A stretch of 64,000 nt of DNA from Vitis vinifera (Eukaryota; Streptophyta; Magnoliopsida; Vitales; Vitaceae). The position numbers were made by a program, and so were the translations under genes. The stretch's first letter is position 1. Each line of letters opens with the position of its first letter. The notes under the pieces are model-generated. The model did no database searches, had not been told where the DNA came from, and saw nothing but the letters and a program-made list of their open reading frames with translations. Below, piece by piece: positions 13,180 through 26,893 of this stretch. The stretch lies in NCBI RefSeq assembly GCF_030704535.1, contig NC_081810.1:23722501-23786500 (forward strand), read 5' to 3'.

Positions 13180-14127
13180 TTAAATGTAATAAATTGTTGT
13201 AATGAACAAAATAGTAATAACCAAAAAATAATGACGAGAATATTGAGAGAGATCGAGAATTAATTGAAATAATACAAATACAAGACGCAAATAATGTATG
13301 TGGTTCAGGAAATCCCCTTCATCCACAGGCAGGATCGCATCACTTATTATTATTAAACCAGAATTGCACAAAGTTTTTCTTCTTCATCACAGTGTTTCAT
13401 AGTGTTTCCTAGAGATTAAAAAACACCAATCCCTCTCAATGTACTAGAAAACTTCGAACCAGAAAAAAGTCTCCCACATTTCTATCGGCTTTTTTTAAAA
13501 AATATATGTGAAACTGCATAACATTAACACTATGACGGACTTGAAGTAACTTCGACACCAGATCTGATTTCCAATCACTTTTGCTCTAGTACTACAACTA
13601 ACTTCCATGTCATCATCTGACTTATTTGACATTATTTCAATCCAATTTCTGACAAAGCTCATATTTGGATCAAATCGTAACATATTGGTCCTGCTCTTCT
13701 TACCCCTTGGCAAGGCTTCTCAATGTTTTGACATTCACCAAATTCAAGCAATGCTTAAACTTGGTTCCAAGTAGCAACTTCGTTAGCATATGTGTAGGGT
13801 TATCTTCTGTGGTCACCTTTTTTTATCTCCATTGACTCTAAGCTATAATATCCTTGATAAAGTGAAGTCTTATGTTAATGGGCTTTGTTCCCTCATAGAA
13901 CATTTGGTTCTTTGAGAGACAGATATCACTTTCGTTGGGATAATAAGTCATACTTATATGTTGGTAATTTTGTTCTTTTTTATGTTTGATCATAAAAGTC
14001 TTTTTAGATAGTGAGAAGATCAAATGCAGTTGTTTGTCCAACCAAGACGTCATAGGTATATGTCTAAAGAGGTTTGGCTTATAGCAAATTAGGCTCTTTT
14101 GAAATATAAAAAGGTTTGGTATCATTT
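13180..14127 (-). mobile_element. Ty1/copia pol fragment and LTR remnant (fossil)
   Basis: On the minus strand, about 13600-14000 resembles the end of a copia RNase H domain. Recognisable words are DICLSKN, FYEGTKPI and LHFIKD, followed by THMLTKLLLGTKFKHCLNL. The DNA beyond it toward 13180 looks like LTR sequence. Broken and old. No complete LTR pair can be seen. Confidence 0.6.
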
Positions 14128-15089
14128 TTAGACTTAAAATGTTTTTAAATGATTTTGCAAAAGAAATAGAGGCCGCTCAAGTGGCTAATCCTACTCAAGC
14201 AATCAGCTCGCTCAAACGTTGTAAGTTCGCTCAAACGATCATGTCAATCCTACCGAGATTAGAAACAGATTTTGGATGAATTTCACTCAAACTCCATTTT
14301 GAAAACTTAAGATACTGAAACTCTTTGTGGTTTTCTCCTATAAATACCTCATTATAACCCCTTGAGGGTTAGAGATCTTAGAAATTAAGAGATCTCACTT
14401 TAGTTGAGAAGGTTTCATTGAGGGGATCCTTCTAGCAATTCCTAGAGAGAAAGTCTAATGTGCCACAACATTCTCACTCTCTCACTCAAAATTTTGATCT
14501 TTGATTATTGGGTTGAAAATCATCTTCCCTTCAAGGTGGCTAAAGGATCTACTAGGGAGCAACAGAAGGTTGTTGTGTTGTAAACGCAAATTAAGTTATA
14601 GGTATTGGAGAGTAAGCCTTTAAGATAAAGCAATTAGGTAAATCTATGTAATTTTGATTTTGAATAATGGATTTAAATTAGTGGTCTTAGACCTTATGGT
14701 TTTTTATCTCCATAGTTAGTATAAAGGTTTTCCACGTAAAAATCTTATGTCCCATCACATATCTTTATTCATGTTTATATTTTGATTGATTATATTGATT
14801 TCCCTTAATTGATTTGTTGGGTTGTTATTGAGTTTGTTATCATGGTTATTTTGGTAGTTATTATTCTCTAACATCTTTTATCCCTAACTAATTAGGATAT
14901 TTCTAAAAGGTAAAAACTTAGTTTTTTATAAATCTAAAGATTTTAGATATAACCCATTAAATTATTTAAGATACCTTTGATATCTATTAGATTAAAAGAA
15001 TTGGGTATAATATAAAAATATTTATTGAAAATATTTTAATCACCTATTCTCTCTCCCCTTCTAGTTGTTCTCTATTGGACTTTCAGTGG
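14128..15089 (+). mobile_element. LTR-like insertion (fossil, family uncertain)
   Basis: A segment with LTR character: a TATA-like box (CCTATAAATACCTC) near 14338, and an end of the form CTCTATTGGACTTTCA at about 15089, followed by a PBS-like GTGGTTTT. It lies between two diverged copies of one roughly 190-bp sequence (13941-14128 and 15116-15320). Borders are approximate. Confidence 0.35.
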
Positions 15090-15115
15090 TTTTTCAACTT
15101 TGACTACCATGTTAG

Positions 15116-15320
15116 GACATTGAGTCCTATTTATATGTTGACAATTCTATTTAAATTAATATTTGGTCATAGAAGTCTTTTTAGATAGTGACATGCTCTT
15201 CATTGAAGATCAATAATTGTTGTTCATCCAACCAAAAGTCACAAGCACATTTAAAAAGGTTTGGCTTGTGGCATATAAAGCTTCTTTGAAGTATAAAAAG
15301 GTTCAGTATCATTAGGAGCC
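15116..15320. repeat. Diverged direct copy of 13941-14128
   Basis: Shared words in the same order: ACTTATATGTTG versus ATTTATATGTTG, AGTCTTTTTAGATAGTGA, CATCCAACCAA versus TGTCCAACCAA, and AAAAGGTTTGGT versus AAAAGGTTCAGT. Both copies belong to the copia debris of this interval. The second marks either a duplication or a second fossil of the same family. Confidence 0.5.
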
Positions 15321-15554
15321 CAAATAAGAAGCTTAGGTAATGGCAATCTGTTCAGATGATAAGCTGGAAGGCTGATGCAATTTCACATGGCACAACGCAA
15401 AGTGACACCTAAGGTGCACGCGTCTTATCAAAACCAAGCAACCACATGGTCATCAACATGCAAGAGCGTAGAATAGATATTGAATGAGATATCAACAAAA
15501 AGAGCTTATGCTCTTAGATTGAATGAATCTAAAGATCTTTATTTGCCACAGAAA

Positions 15555-15558
<4 letters not shown>

Positions 15559-15612
<54 letters not shown>
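15559..15612. repeat. (AT)n microsatellite
   Basis: An uninterrupted AT dinucleotide run of about 54 bp, upstream of the 3' flank of the second germin-like pair. Confidence 0.9.
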
Positions 15613-15615
<3 letters not shown>

Positions 15616-15774
15616 GACATTGGATCATAAAGCAACAAGAAATATCAGTTCTTCCACAGAAGCAGCCTAAAATTAATGTTCAACATCAAATTCAACAGAA
15701 AAGATAACACAAAATGAATTGGAAGTATGGTGAAAGGCATTGAATCTCAATGAAAAACTCGGTGCTACTGCAAC

Positions 15775-16401
15775 CTAAGCCCTACCCCCAAGTCCTGCCT
15801 TGATCTTCTGAATGGTGGCAACATCGGTTTTGAAAGACTTGGCAAGGATTCCATCATCAATGCCAGTAGCAAATACAGAGGGAGGAACCGAGACGGTTCC
15901 AGCATTAGCACTGCCAAAGGCAGAGAGGGCGGTGGCCGGTTCTTTAGCATCAGCGTTGTATTGGAAGTGCACTAGTCCCTTGGGGAACACAAACATGTCC
16001 CCAAGTTGGAGCGTCTGAGTATAGAGTTTGTTGGCGGTATCAATGAAACCAACCACGAGAGTACCTTCCACAACAAACAGATGCTCTGCAGAACGGGGAT
16101 GGGTGTGAGGTGGGTTCACACCCCCTGCGGGATACTGGAGAACAGCGAAAGAGACACTTTGACCATTTAGAGCCGGAAACTCAGCTAGACCAGCTTTTGT
16201 TACCTTAAAGTTTGGTGGGACTGCGGAGTCAAATACCCCACGCATTCCAGTGAAGGTAAAGAAACTGCCATCAATGGCATTAGAATTTGCCGGGACTATG
16301 AAGTCTGACAAGATATCTGGATCGCTTGCTTGGGCAATCCAAGAAGTGGCGAAGACACCTATAGTGAAGAAAAGAACATGTCTGAGCATGGTCGAGGCCA
16401 T
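15775..16401 (-). CDS. Germin-like protein, pair 2 minus-strand member
   Basis: An intronless 208-residue secreted cupin, paralogue of 10367-10993 with about 23 differences by eye (roughly 89% identity). The signal peptide is residues 1 to about 25. Ligands H99, H101, E106 and H145 are intact, and there are no cysteines. It carries the more usual NPPHTHP in box 1 where its sister has NPLHTHP. It is divergently paired with 17125-17751. Intact. Confidence 0.92.
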   Translation of the reverse strand: MASTMLRHVLFFTIGVFATSWIAQASDPDILSDFIVPANSNAIDGSFFTFTGMRGVFDSAVPPNFKVTKAGLAEFPALNGQSVSFAVLQYPAGGVNPPHTHPRSAEHLFVVEGTLVVGFIDTANKLYTQTLQLGDMFVFPKGLVHFQYNADAKEPATALSAFGSANAGTVSVPPSVFATGIDDGILAKSFKTDVATIQKIKAGLGGRA

Positions 16402-17124
16402 TTAGTGATGCTTAGACGACTAGACCGTAAGAGAATATTGGATGACTACTATCTTGCCTTCGACCATCTATTTATATGGTGTGAGGTTTCAGCATTGTAA
16501 TGGCCGGCTGCATTTTATGTTCTCATGCTGCCGCCTCCTCGTTTATCACTCCTTACCAAAAAGCTAAGTTGGAAGAATTATGATTCTGCCGTCTTATAAA
16601 CCAGATCCATTCTCTTGTGAAATCTCTCTTCAACAAAGGCATTGCAGAAAACAGAGCCACGTTCTTATCATAGTGTAGTTTGATTTTATTGAATAGCAAC
16701 TCACTTTTTGTTTACTACCATCAACTATGGTGATGGCTACATTTTTTGTTATATCCCTTCTTTTATGGCCTTGGTTTTCCATATGTGGCAGTCTAATGTA
16801 AAAATGAGAACATGATAGGGCCAGTTTGGTATACCATACATATTGTCCGTCTAACTGGCCATACATAAATTCAGATCACTAATTGTTAGCATATTGTACT
16901 ACCAAATTGATAAAAACCAAGCAACTGCAAAACAATGACATTGTAATTTCCATCTCTAGTTGTCATTAAACCGGCCTGTGGACAAGGACAAGTACAAACC
17001 TTATTGCCTGTCCTCCACTCTCCATAAATAGTGCCCTCCTCCAAGTCCAAACACCTCATTCGGGTTTTTAAGTATCATAGAAATACCCCCACAAGGTACT
17101 CCACTACATTTCAAGCTCTCTACC
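16402..17124. promoter_or_regulatory. Shared divergent promoter of germin-like pair 2
   Basis: 723 bp, alignable by eye with the pair 1 intergenic region. The minus-strand gene has an ATATAAATA box near 16469-16477. The plus-strand gene has CATAAATA (about 17023-17030) where pair 1 has TATAAATA, so the first base of the TATA core differs. The sequence between this box and the ATG is otherwise strongly conserved between the pairs. Confidence 0.65.
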
Positions 17125-17751
17125 ATGGCTTCAAGGATTATCAGCCTTCTTTTTTCACTATTAGTAGCTTCATTTGCCATTGTCCAAATAGCAATTGCAG
17201 GGGATCCAGACATTGTCTCCGACTTCATAATCCCGCCCAACATGAGTGCTGTGGATGGTAACTTCTTCACATTTACTGGCATACGGGCTCTTGTGGGGGC
17301 ACCTGAGCCCACAACCTTCAAGGTTACAAAAGCGAGCCTAGCGGAATTCCCGGCTCTGAATGGCCAGAGTGTATCTACTGCTGTGCTTGAGTTCCCACCT
17401 GGTTCCGTCAATCCACCTCACACCCATCCTCGCTCTGCAGAGCTGCTTTTCCTCCTTGATGGTTCACTGCAAGTGGGGTTTGTGGACACAACCAACAAGC
17501 TCTTCACCCAGACACTTCAAGCAGGGGACATGTTTGCGTTTCCTAAGGGACTTGTTCATTTTCAGTACAATGTCGATGCAAAGAATTCTGCTGTTGCCGT
17601 CTCCGCTTTTGGCAGTGCAAATGCAGGAACCGTTTCACTCCCCAACACTGTGTTTGCCACTGGCATTGATGACAACATCTTGGCTAAGTCCTTCAAAACT
17701 GATGTCGCCACCATTCAAGCTATCAAGGCTGGTCTTGCACCCAAGCCCTGA
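17125..17751 (+). CDS. Germin-like protein, pair 2 plus-strand member
   Basis: An intronless 208-residue secreted cupin. The signal peptide is residues 1 to about 25 (ending AIAGD). Box 1 fits the classic G-x5-HTH pattern (GSVNPPHTHPRSAE) and box 2 is FPKGLVHFQYN, with ligands H99, H101, E106 and H145. No cysteines. About 34 differences from its sister at 11818-12444. One substitution, GDMFAFPKG in place of GDMFVFPKG, is mild. Intact. Confidence 0.92.
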   Translation: MASRIISLLFSLLVASFAIVQIAIAGDPDIVSDFIIPPNMSAVDGNFFTFTGIRALVGAPEPTTFKVTKASLAEFPALNGQSVSTAVLEFPPGSVNPPHTHPRSAELLFLLDGSLQVGFVDTTNKLFTQTLQAGDMFAFPKGLVHFQYNVDAKNSAVAVSAFGSANAGTVSLPNTVFATGIDDNILAKSFKTDVATIQAIKAGLAPKP

Positions 17752-17914
17752 GAATAGAGCTCATTAACACTAGTTACTTTAACATTATCCTCTGTTCTTA
17801 CGAACTTTTTTTTTTTTCAGTTCTTCCCTTCTTTCTATACTGGAATAAATACCCATCTCATTCAAATCAAGCCCTGAGAATAGAAGCTCATTACCACTAG
17901 TTACTTCCACGGTT
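17742..17914 (+). repeat. Short duplication of the germin-like 3' end
   Basis: The last codons and start of the 3' UTR (CAAGCCCTGAGAATAGAGCT to ACTAGTTACTT, 17742-17787) recur about 127 bp downstream at 17869-17914 with few changes. The second copy lies fully in the 3' flank, so the protein is unaffected. Confidence 0.7.
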
Positions 17915-18143
17915 CTCATTTCCTGATTTTTTTTTTTTTTTTTCTTTCTTTACCAAGCATGGTCACCTTTTGTGTTCAAAAAATCAAACTTTATGAGAAA
18001 AAACATTACACCTCATACAAGAATGAAATCAAGTTGCAGGTGAACAAAAGACTTTTTTGAAAGCATGTCAACAATGGATCGTCTCAAATTTATGATTTCT
18101 ATGTTCACTTAATAAAAGTTTCTAATAATCAAGTAAGAAGCTT

Positions 18144-18309
18144 TTAAGGCTGTATTTTGGGCCAGTTGATCTTTAGGTCTCTTTCTTTTTTTTTTTGCCA
18201 TTTTTGGTGGTGGGTGTAGAGGTTTGTATACCGTGCATAGGTTTGTATACCTTGAATCGCTTTTGTGACGTCTCTTTTTAAATGAATTTACTTTACTTAT
18301 CAAAAAAAG
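18144..18309 (+). mobile_element. 5'-truncated LINE-like tail
   Basis: A 166-bp segment ending in a short A run, with the sequence GTTTGTATACC and TTTACTTATCAAAAAAA, which resembles 3' ends of plant L1 elements. It is flanked by an 11-bp direct repeat GTAAGAAGCTT at 18133-18143 and 18310-18320, consistent with target-primed insertion. Only the 3' tail is present. Confidence 0.6.
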
Positions 18310-19146
18310 GTAAGAAGCTTGATACCAATAACCTGAGGTTAATATCCCCAGCCCTGCCAGAAAGGGAAAACAATAAAATTAAATTCAGGCCTGCCCTAAC
18401 AAGCTACATTAGATCACAAGCTTTAAGCTATAGAAGAAACATGATTTCATTTCAATGAGGATAAGCTTACAAATCACTTTATTCCATCCTATAGCATCTT
18501 CTAGATTGATACAAGACTACAATAGCAAACATAGATTTTGTTCACCATCTATCCCATGTTATCTCCCAACTGATGTTTGGTTGATCATCCCAGCAAAATT
18601 GCCACCACAAGACAATCTTTGACAACCAAAAAAAAAAATGAATGAGAAAATCTAATTCCACATTTGATGTTATTACTATCATTACTACCTTCCAATGATC
18701 ATTTAGTGACGATTCTAAAAATCCTCTAGTTTTAAAATGGCACGGCTTCATAACTTTAATCACAGACCTTGGCTACCCTTTACCTTGGAATGTAAATAAA
18801 AAGCACCTCCTCCAAAGTCCATTATGTTCTAAGAATTGAAAACCATTCTGGTGTCTAGTGATGCCTACTTCCCAGAGACTCGTGAAGATACACGTAAAAC
18901 ATCAGAAGTTATAACTTATATTCATACGATTCCATATTGAAAAAGAGGGAAGTAAATGCCCTAGTTAAAGTCAAATGGTTCCATTTCACAAATACTCCAT
19001 ATAAATCTTAAGTCAACCAAGCCATTGTCAAAACTACAAAAATGTTTCAACTAAAAAATCATTTTCCAGCTGAAGCTTCAAGGAACCACCACAGAAAACA
19101 AAACACCCAAATGCAAGGATAGTTTGATGAAATAATAAGAGCCAGC

Positions 19147-22818
<3,672 letters not shown>

Positions 22819-22917
22819 GGCTTCAAGCGGATCAAATTCGGAATGCTCAGAGATTAGGAGGAAGAAGAGAGCAGTGACTTTCGGGATTTTAGTTTCATTT
22901 TTATATCAAGAGAGGTC

Positions 22918-22925
22918 TAGGGTTT
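22918..22925 (-). promoter_or_regulatory. Telo-box upstream of RPS14
   Basis: TAGGGTTT on the plus strand, read as AAACCCTA toward the gene, 100 bp upstream of the ATG. Telo-boxes are typical of plant ribosomal protein promoters and leaders. Confidence 0.6.
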
Positions 22926-23051
22926 TAGGGGGAAGTTTTTCGAATTTACGAAAAGATCCTTGGAATTTACTTAAAATATTTTACTACACCTTGACTTTCT
23001 AGAGCTTTAAAATGGGAGGCTTGGACTTTGGCTGGCAATAGGATGGGTGAC

Positions 23052-23253
23052 GAGGGATGGCAATTTCACAGTTTTTCGAATTACCCACTCTGCTTTTATT
23101 AGGACGGGAATGAAAGTATACTAATTAGGGATGAGCCAGATTTAAGTTTATTTTCTAAAACCCTAATGAGTTTGAGACAAAAATAAAAAATAATTTTATA
23201 TTTTGGGCCGGGAATGAGATAGGATGTCCATCCCAAATCCATTGATTCCCTTT
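23052..23253. mobile_element. hAT-type MITE near the RPS14 promoter
   Basis: A 202-bp element starting GAGGGATGGCAATTTC and ending CATTGATTCCCTTT, flanked by a perfect 8-bp duplication TGGGTGAC (23044-23051 and 23254-23261). Its two ends are recognisably related to the two ends of the large hAT element at 50350-61567, for example ATGGCAATTTC, TTAGGACGGG versus TTGGGACGGG, and GGGAATGAGATAGG versus GGGAATGGAATAGG. It is internally deleted, with no coding capacity. It carries a TGGGCC site (23204-23209) and an AAACCCTAA motif (about 23158-23166). Confidence 0.75.
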
Positions 23254-23556
23254 TGGGTGACTTGGCTTGAGTCTTAGGTTTGGGTTTGTGTGCAGATTAA
23301 TTTTTATCTTATATTATTTTATTATTTACAAAGAGAAGTGGAAGAATTAAAACATCGTAAATTAAGAAAATATTAGTAAATAGATTTTATGAAAATATTA
23401 AAAAATAAAAATAAAAATAAAAATATTAATAAAATTAAAATAGATTAAAACTCATAAAAAAATAATAATATTAGGAATTTGAAAAATAAAGGTTTTAAAT
23501 ACTTAATAATTGGATTCTTCAACAATAGCTTGCTATAGTGTGGTAAAGTTTCGTTC

Positions 23557-23744
23557 TGTTAGGAATAGTGGTTAATGGTTGTTGTCCATGTGTATAGCTT
23601 AGTTAGAATAAAACAGAATTAGTTGGTTGTTTTGTTAGAATAAAACAGAATCAGTTAGCTAACTAAGAAGTGTATTTATATACCTTGTTGTAATCATTCA
23701 TTTTGGGTAATGACAAATTCTTTTCTTTATTGAGTTTTCTCATA
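23557..23744 (+). repeat. 5' LTR of the copia fossil
   Basis: Starts TGTTAGGAATAG and ends TTTCTCATA directly before the primer-binding site. It contains a TATA-like TTATATACC near 23676. Internal duplicated words TTAGAATAAAACAGAAT occur twice within it. Confidence 0.9.
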
Positions 23745-24753
23745 TGATATCAGAGTAAGCTTTCTCCATCGACATCAAGCTTCCTGGAGTTTTCATACCA
23801 CAACTTCCCTTACCAACAATTTCCGACAAATCGGCGTTTAGATTCGAAACTAGAACATGTTCAAAGCTAGGGCAATCTTGATTATGTTTGCTGAAAATTT
23901 CAGAGACTAAAAAGGCATCATTTACTCTGAAATATGGAGTCTTGATCCATAAATACCTTTAATGGAGGCTCCGATTCAAACCATTGCTCAAGATTCATCA
24001 ATGGCAGCTCAAGAACAGTCAAGATTTTTACCTATGAGTTCCACACATTCTTTTTCTGTGAAACTTGATAACAACAATTTTCTCATCTAGAAACAACAAG
24101 TGGTCTATGCAATCAAAGGTTATGGATTACAAAGATTTGTCTTCTTTGAGTTTGCAATTCCTCCATATTTTCTATTGAAAGAAAATGCACAAGCCGAAAA
24201 TGTGAACAAAGCCTTTGTTGAGTGGGAACAACAAGACCAATTGCTTCTTTCATGGTTGCTCTCGTCGATCTCTGAGAAAGTTCTTCCGAGGTTAGTTGGA
24301 TGTGAAACCTCTTTTCAAGTTTGGGTGAAATTAGAGCAATATTTTGCATCTCAAACTAAGACTAAAATTGGATAGTTTAGGGATCAGCTTATGACTACGA
24401 AAAAGAGATCTTTGAATGCTGTTGAATATCTGTCCAAAATCAAGAGTTGTGTTGATTCTTTAGCCTCGGTTGGTCACATACTTACAGATAAGGACCATAT
24501 TGATGTTATTCTAGATGACCTCACTGATGAGTATGATGCTTTCATCACCTCCATCCTTACTAGATCTTAATCCTATACGGTAGAAGAAGTTGAGTCTTTG
24601 ATTATGGCATAAGAAGCTAGAATTGAAAAGAATGCTAAATCTCTTGATTCTGCACAAAGTGCCAATTCTGGCTCGTCTTCTACTAATAATGGTTTTAAAG
24701 GTCGTGGCAGAAGCAATTTCTCTACCAACTTTGGTCCTGGAAGAGGTCGAGGT

Positions 24754-25238
24754 TGTAACGCCCAGGCATTTCTTTTAAGGATAATTTAGGAAATTGTTAT
24801 TAATAATTTAATTAGTTAATTAATTAATTTAATAAAGTGGAAGAGGGGTAAATGTGTAATTTTACGAATAAATACCCTAGGTATAAATTAGAAATTTTAT
24901 TCTTTCCCTTCTTTTCTGAATAGAGTTCCTGTTCGCAAAATTCCAGAGAACGTAAAGTTGGAGTCAGATTTCAGGGTTGAAGAACAAATCTCTATAGGTA
25001 AGATTCTAACCCCTAGTTTAATATTTTAGATTTATTGATTAATTTCAAACACATTAGATATATTTTTTGGAAAACCCCAAATCTAGATTAGGGTTAGATT
25101 ATTTTTTTTTAATTCATTTTAATATCAAATAGTGAAAATTTAATACTTTGATTTTAGTATTGGAATTTGGGAGATCTTAAGTTTTATTAAAAAAAAAAAA
25201 AAAAAATTCCTTGGAATATTTCGATTTTAGGTTAGGGT

Positions 25239-25290
<52 letters not shown>

Positions 25291-25458
25291 AAAAAGAAGA
25301 AGAAGAAGAAGAAGAACGCGTGAGCACTGAAGGAAGGAAGGAAAAAAAATAATAATAATAATAAGAATGGGGGCGTACGCGTACTGGGCTACTGGAAGCA
25401 TGGCAAAAATAAAAAAAAATAAAAACTCCAGGGGGCGTGGCAGTGCTATGGAGGCTTT

Positions 25459-25494
<36 letters not shown>

Positions 25495-26893
25495 TATAGA
25501 TATAATGAACCATTAGGCAAAAAAAAAAAAAAAAAAACAAACAAAAACTTGCTTTTTGGTGTGTACCCGAGATGAGGAATGGTTGGGTGGCTTTTGAATT
25601 GATTAATTAAAATAATAATATTTAGTTTTAGATTTATAATTAAGATAATAGTAATAATAGATTTAGCAATATATATATATATATATATATAGAGTTTTAT
25701 AATAAAATAAAATTGTAATTTAATTAAATTAGTAGTGTGTTATTAGAAATAAATTGGGAATTTATTAGTTTTATTTAAATAAGGATTAGTTAAATTATAA
25801 ATAAATAGTAATAATTGTTTCTCTTATGTTATATTAGGTGAAGAGTAGATTATATTTTTTTCAGAATTATTCTTCTCCCAAGCTTTCAAGGACTTCTTTT
25901 GAGGTAAGGGAAGTTAATGCAATATTTATAAAATTAAATTATTTTATATGTTATTTTGAATTGTGGAAAAGAAAATGATATTTTGTTACCATGCATGGAT
26001 CAAATTGTTTTGCACTAAATATTATGTTGGAATATTTTGTTTTATTTATGACACAAAATATGGAGATATTATGTTGTGTAAATTTGAATACTTGAACAAA
26101 AACATCACTCTGATCTATTTGGCCCTTGTCAACGGGATATAATAGTTGACTATTCGGCCCTGTCAACGGGATATAATAGTTGACCTTTACATTTCATGGT
26201 GGGAATGTAATTGATTTGGACCCCAGCCTCTAGGGGTTTGGTTAGAGGTTACTAGTACTAGTAGTGTTTGGTTCCGTCCACCCGGAACAATTTGAGGCTA
26301 GCCACCCATTTGAAAAGTCCCACCTAACTGGGCATTTGATATTTGATAACCAGAGTAATAAAACTTGAATGAATTTGATTGAATCTTATGTGAAAGTGTT
26401 TGAATTTGATATGAAATTGGTTGGTTGAATTTTGAATATATTGGTATTTTTGGAACTCTGATATTTGATGAGAAAAAAAAAAATTGATATCTCCTATTTG
26501 AAATGAAAATATTTGATCCATGAATTGCATTAATATTCCTTATTGGGCTGTGAGCTCATTCCCAATTGTTGAAAATTTTTCAGGTACTCTTAGTTCGGGT
26601 GAGGAGTGATGGCTAGGCTGAGGAATGGTCATCATTAGGATTTGACTTAGGATTTTATGTTGGATTTTGTTTAACTATTAGTTATGTTATTTTGGATCAT
26701 TTGATATTTGGAAGTTATTTGGAAATTGAATTTTGAGGATTTTAGATTTTGTTTCCGCTACTCTGAGCAGGTATTTGGTAATTGGTAACATCCAGTTACA
26801 ATATGACTGTTTGGGTCAGATTATACTTTAAGCCTTCGGGTTTGAGGTGTGAAATGACCGTCACGCCCTTGGAGTGGGTCTTGGGGCGTGACA
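24754..26893 (+). mobile_element. Solo LTR (about 2.1 kb) nested in the copia gag (fossil)
   Basis: Starts TGTAACGCCC and ends GGGGCGTGACA, so the ends are short inverted repeats of TG...CA type. A perfect 5-bp duplication GAGGT flanks it (24749-24753 and 26894-26898). No coding region is seen. It holds long poly-A, GAA, AAT and AT runs between 25183 and 25690, and a duplicated phrase GTCAACGGGATATAATAGTTGAC. Size, ends and duplication fit a solitary LTR, probably gypsy-type. A foldback DNA element is less likely. Younger than the copia element it interrupts. Confidence 0.7.

Noticed and set aside
25177-25540. Minus-strand frames made of Phe, Tyr/Ile and Ser runs
   Set aside because: They are poly-A, (TA)n and (GAA)n tracts inside the solo LTR.
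24754-26893. The insert in the copia gag as an intron or part of the element
   Set aside because: It has its own TG...CA inverted ends and a perfect 5-bp target duplication, so it is a separate insertion.
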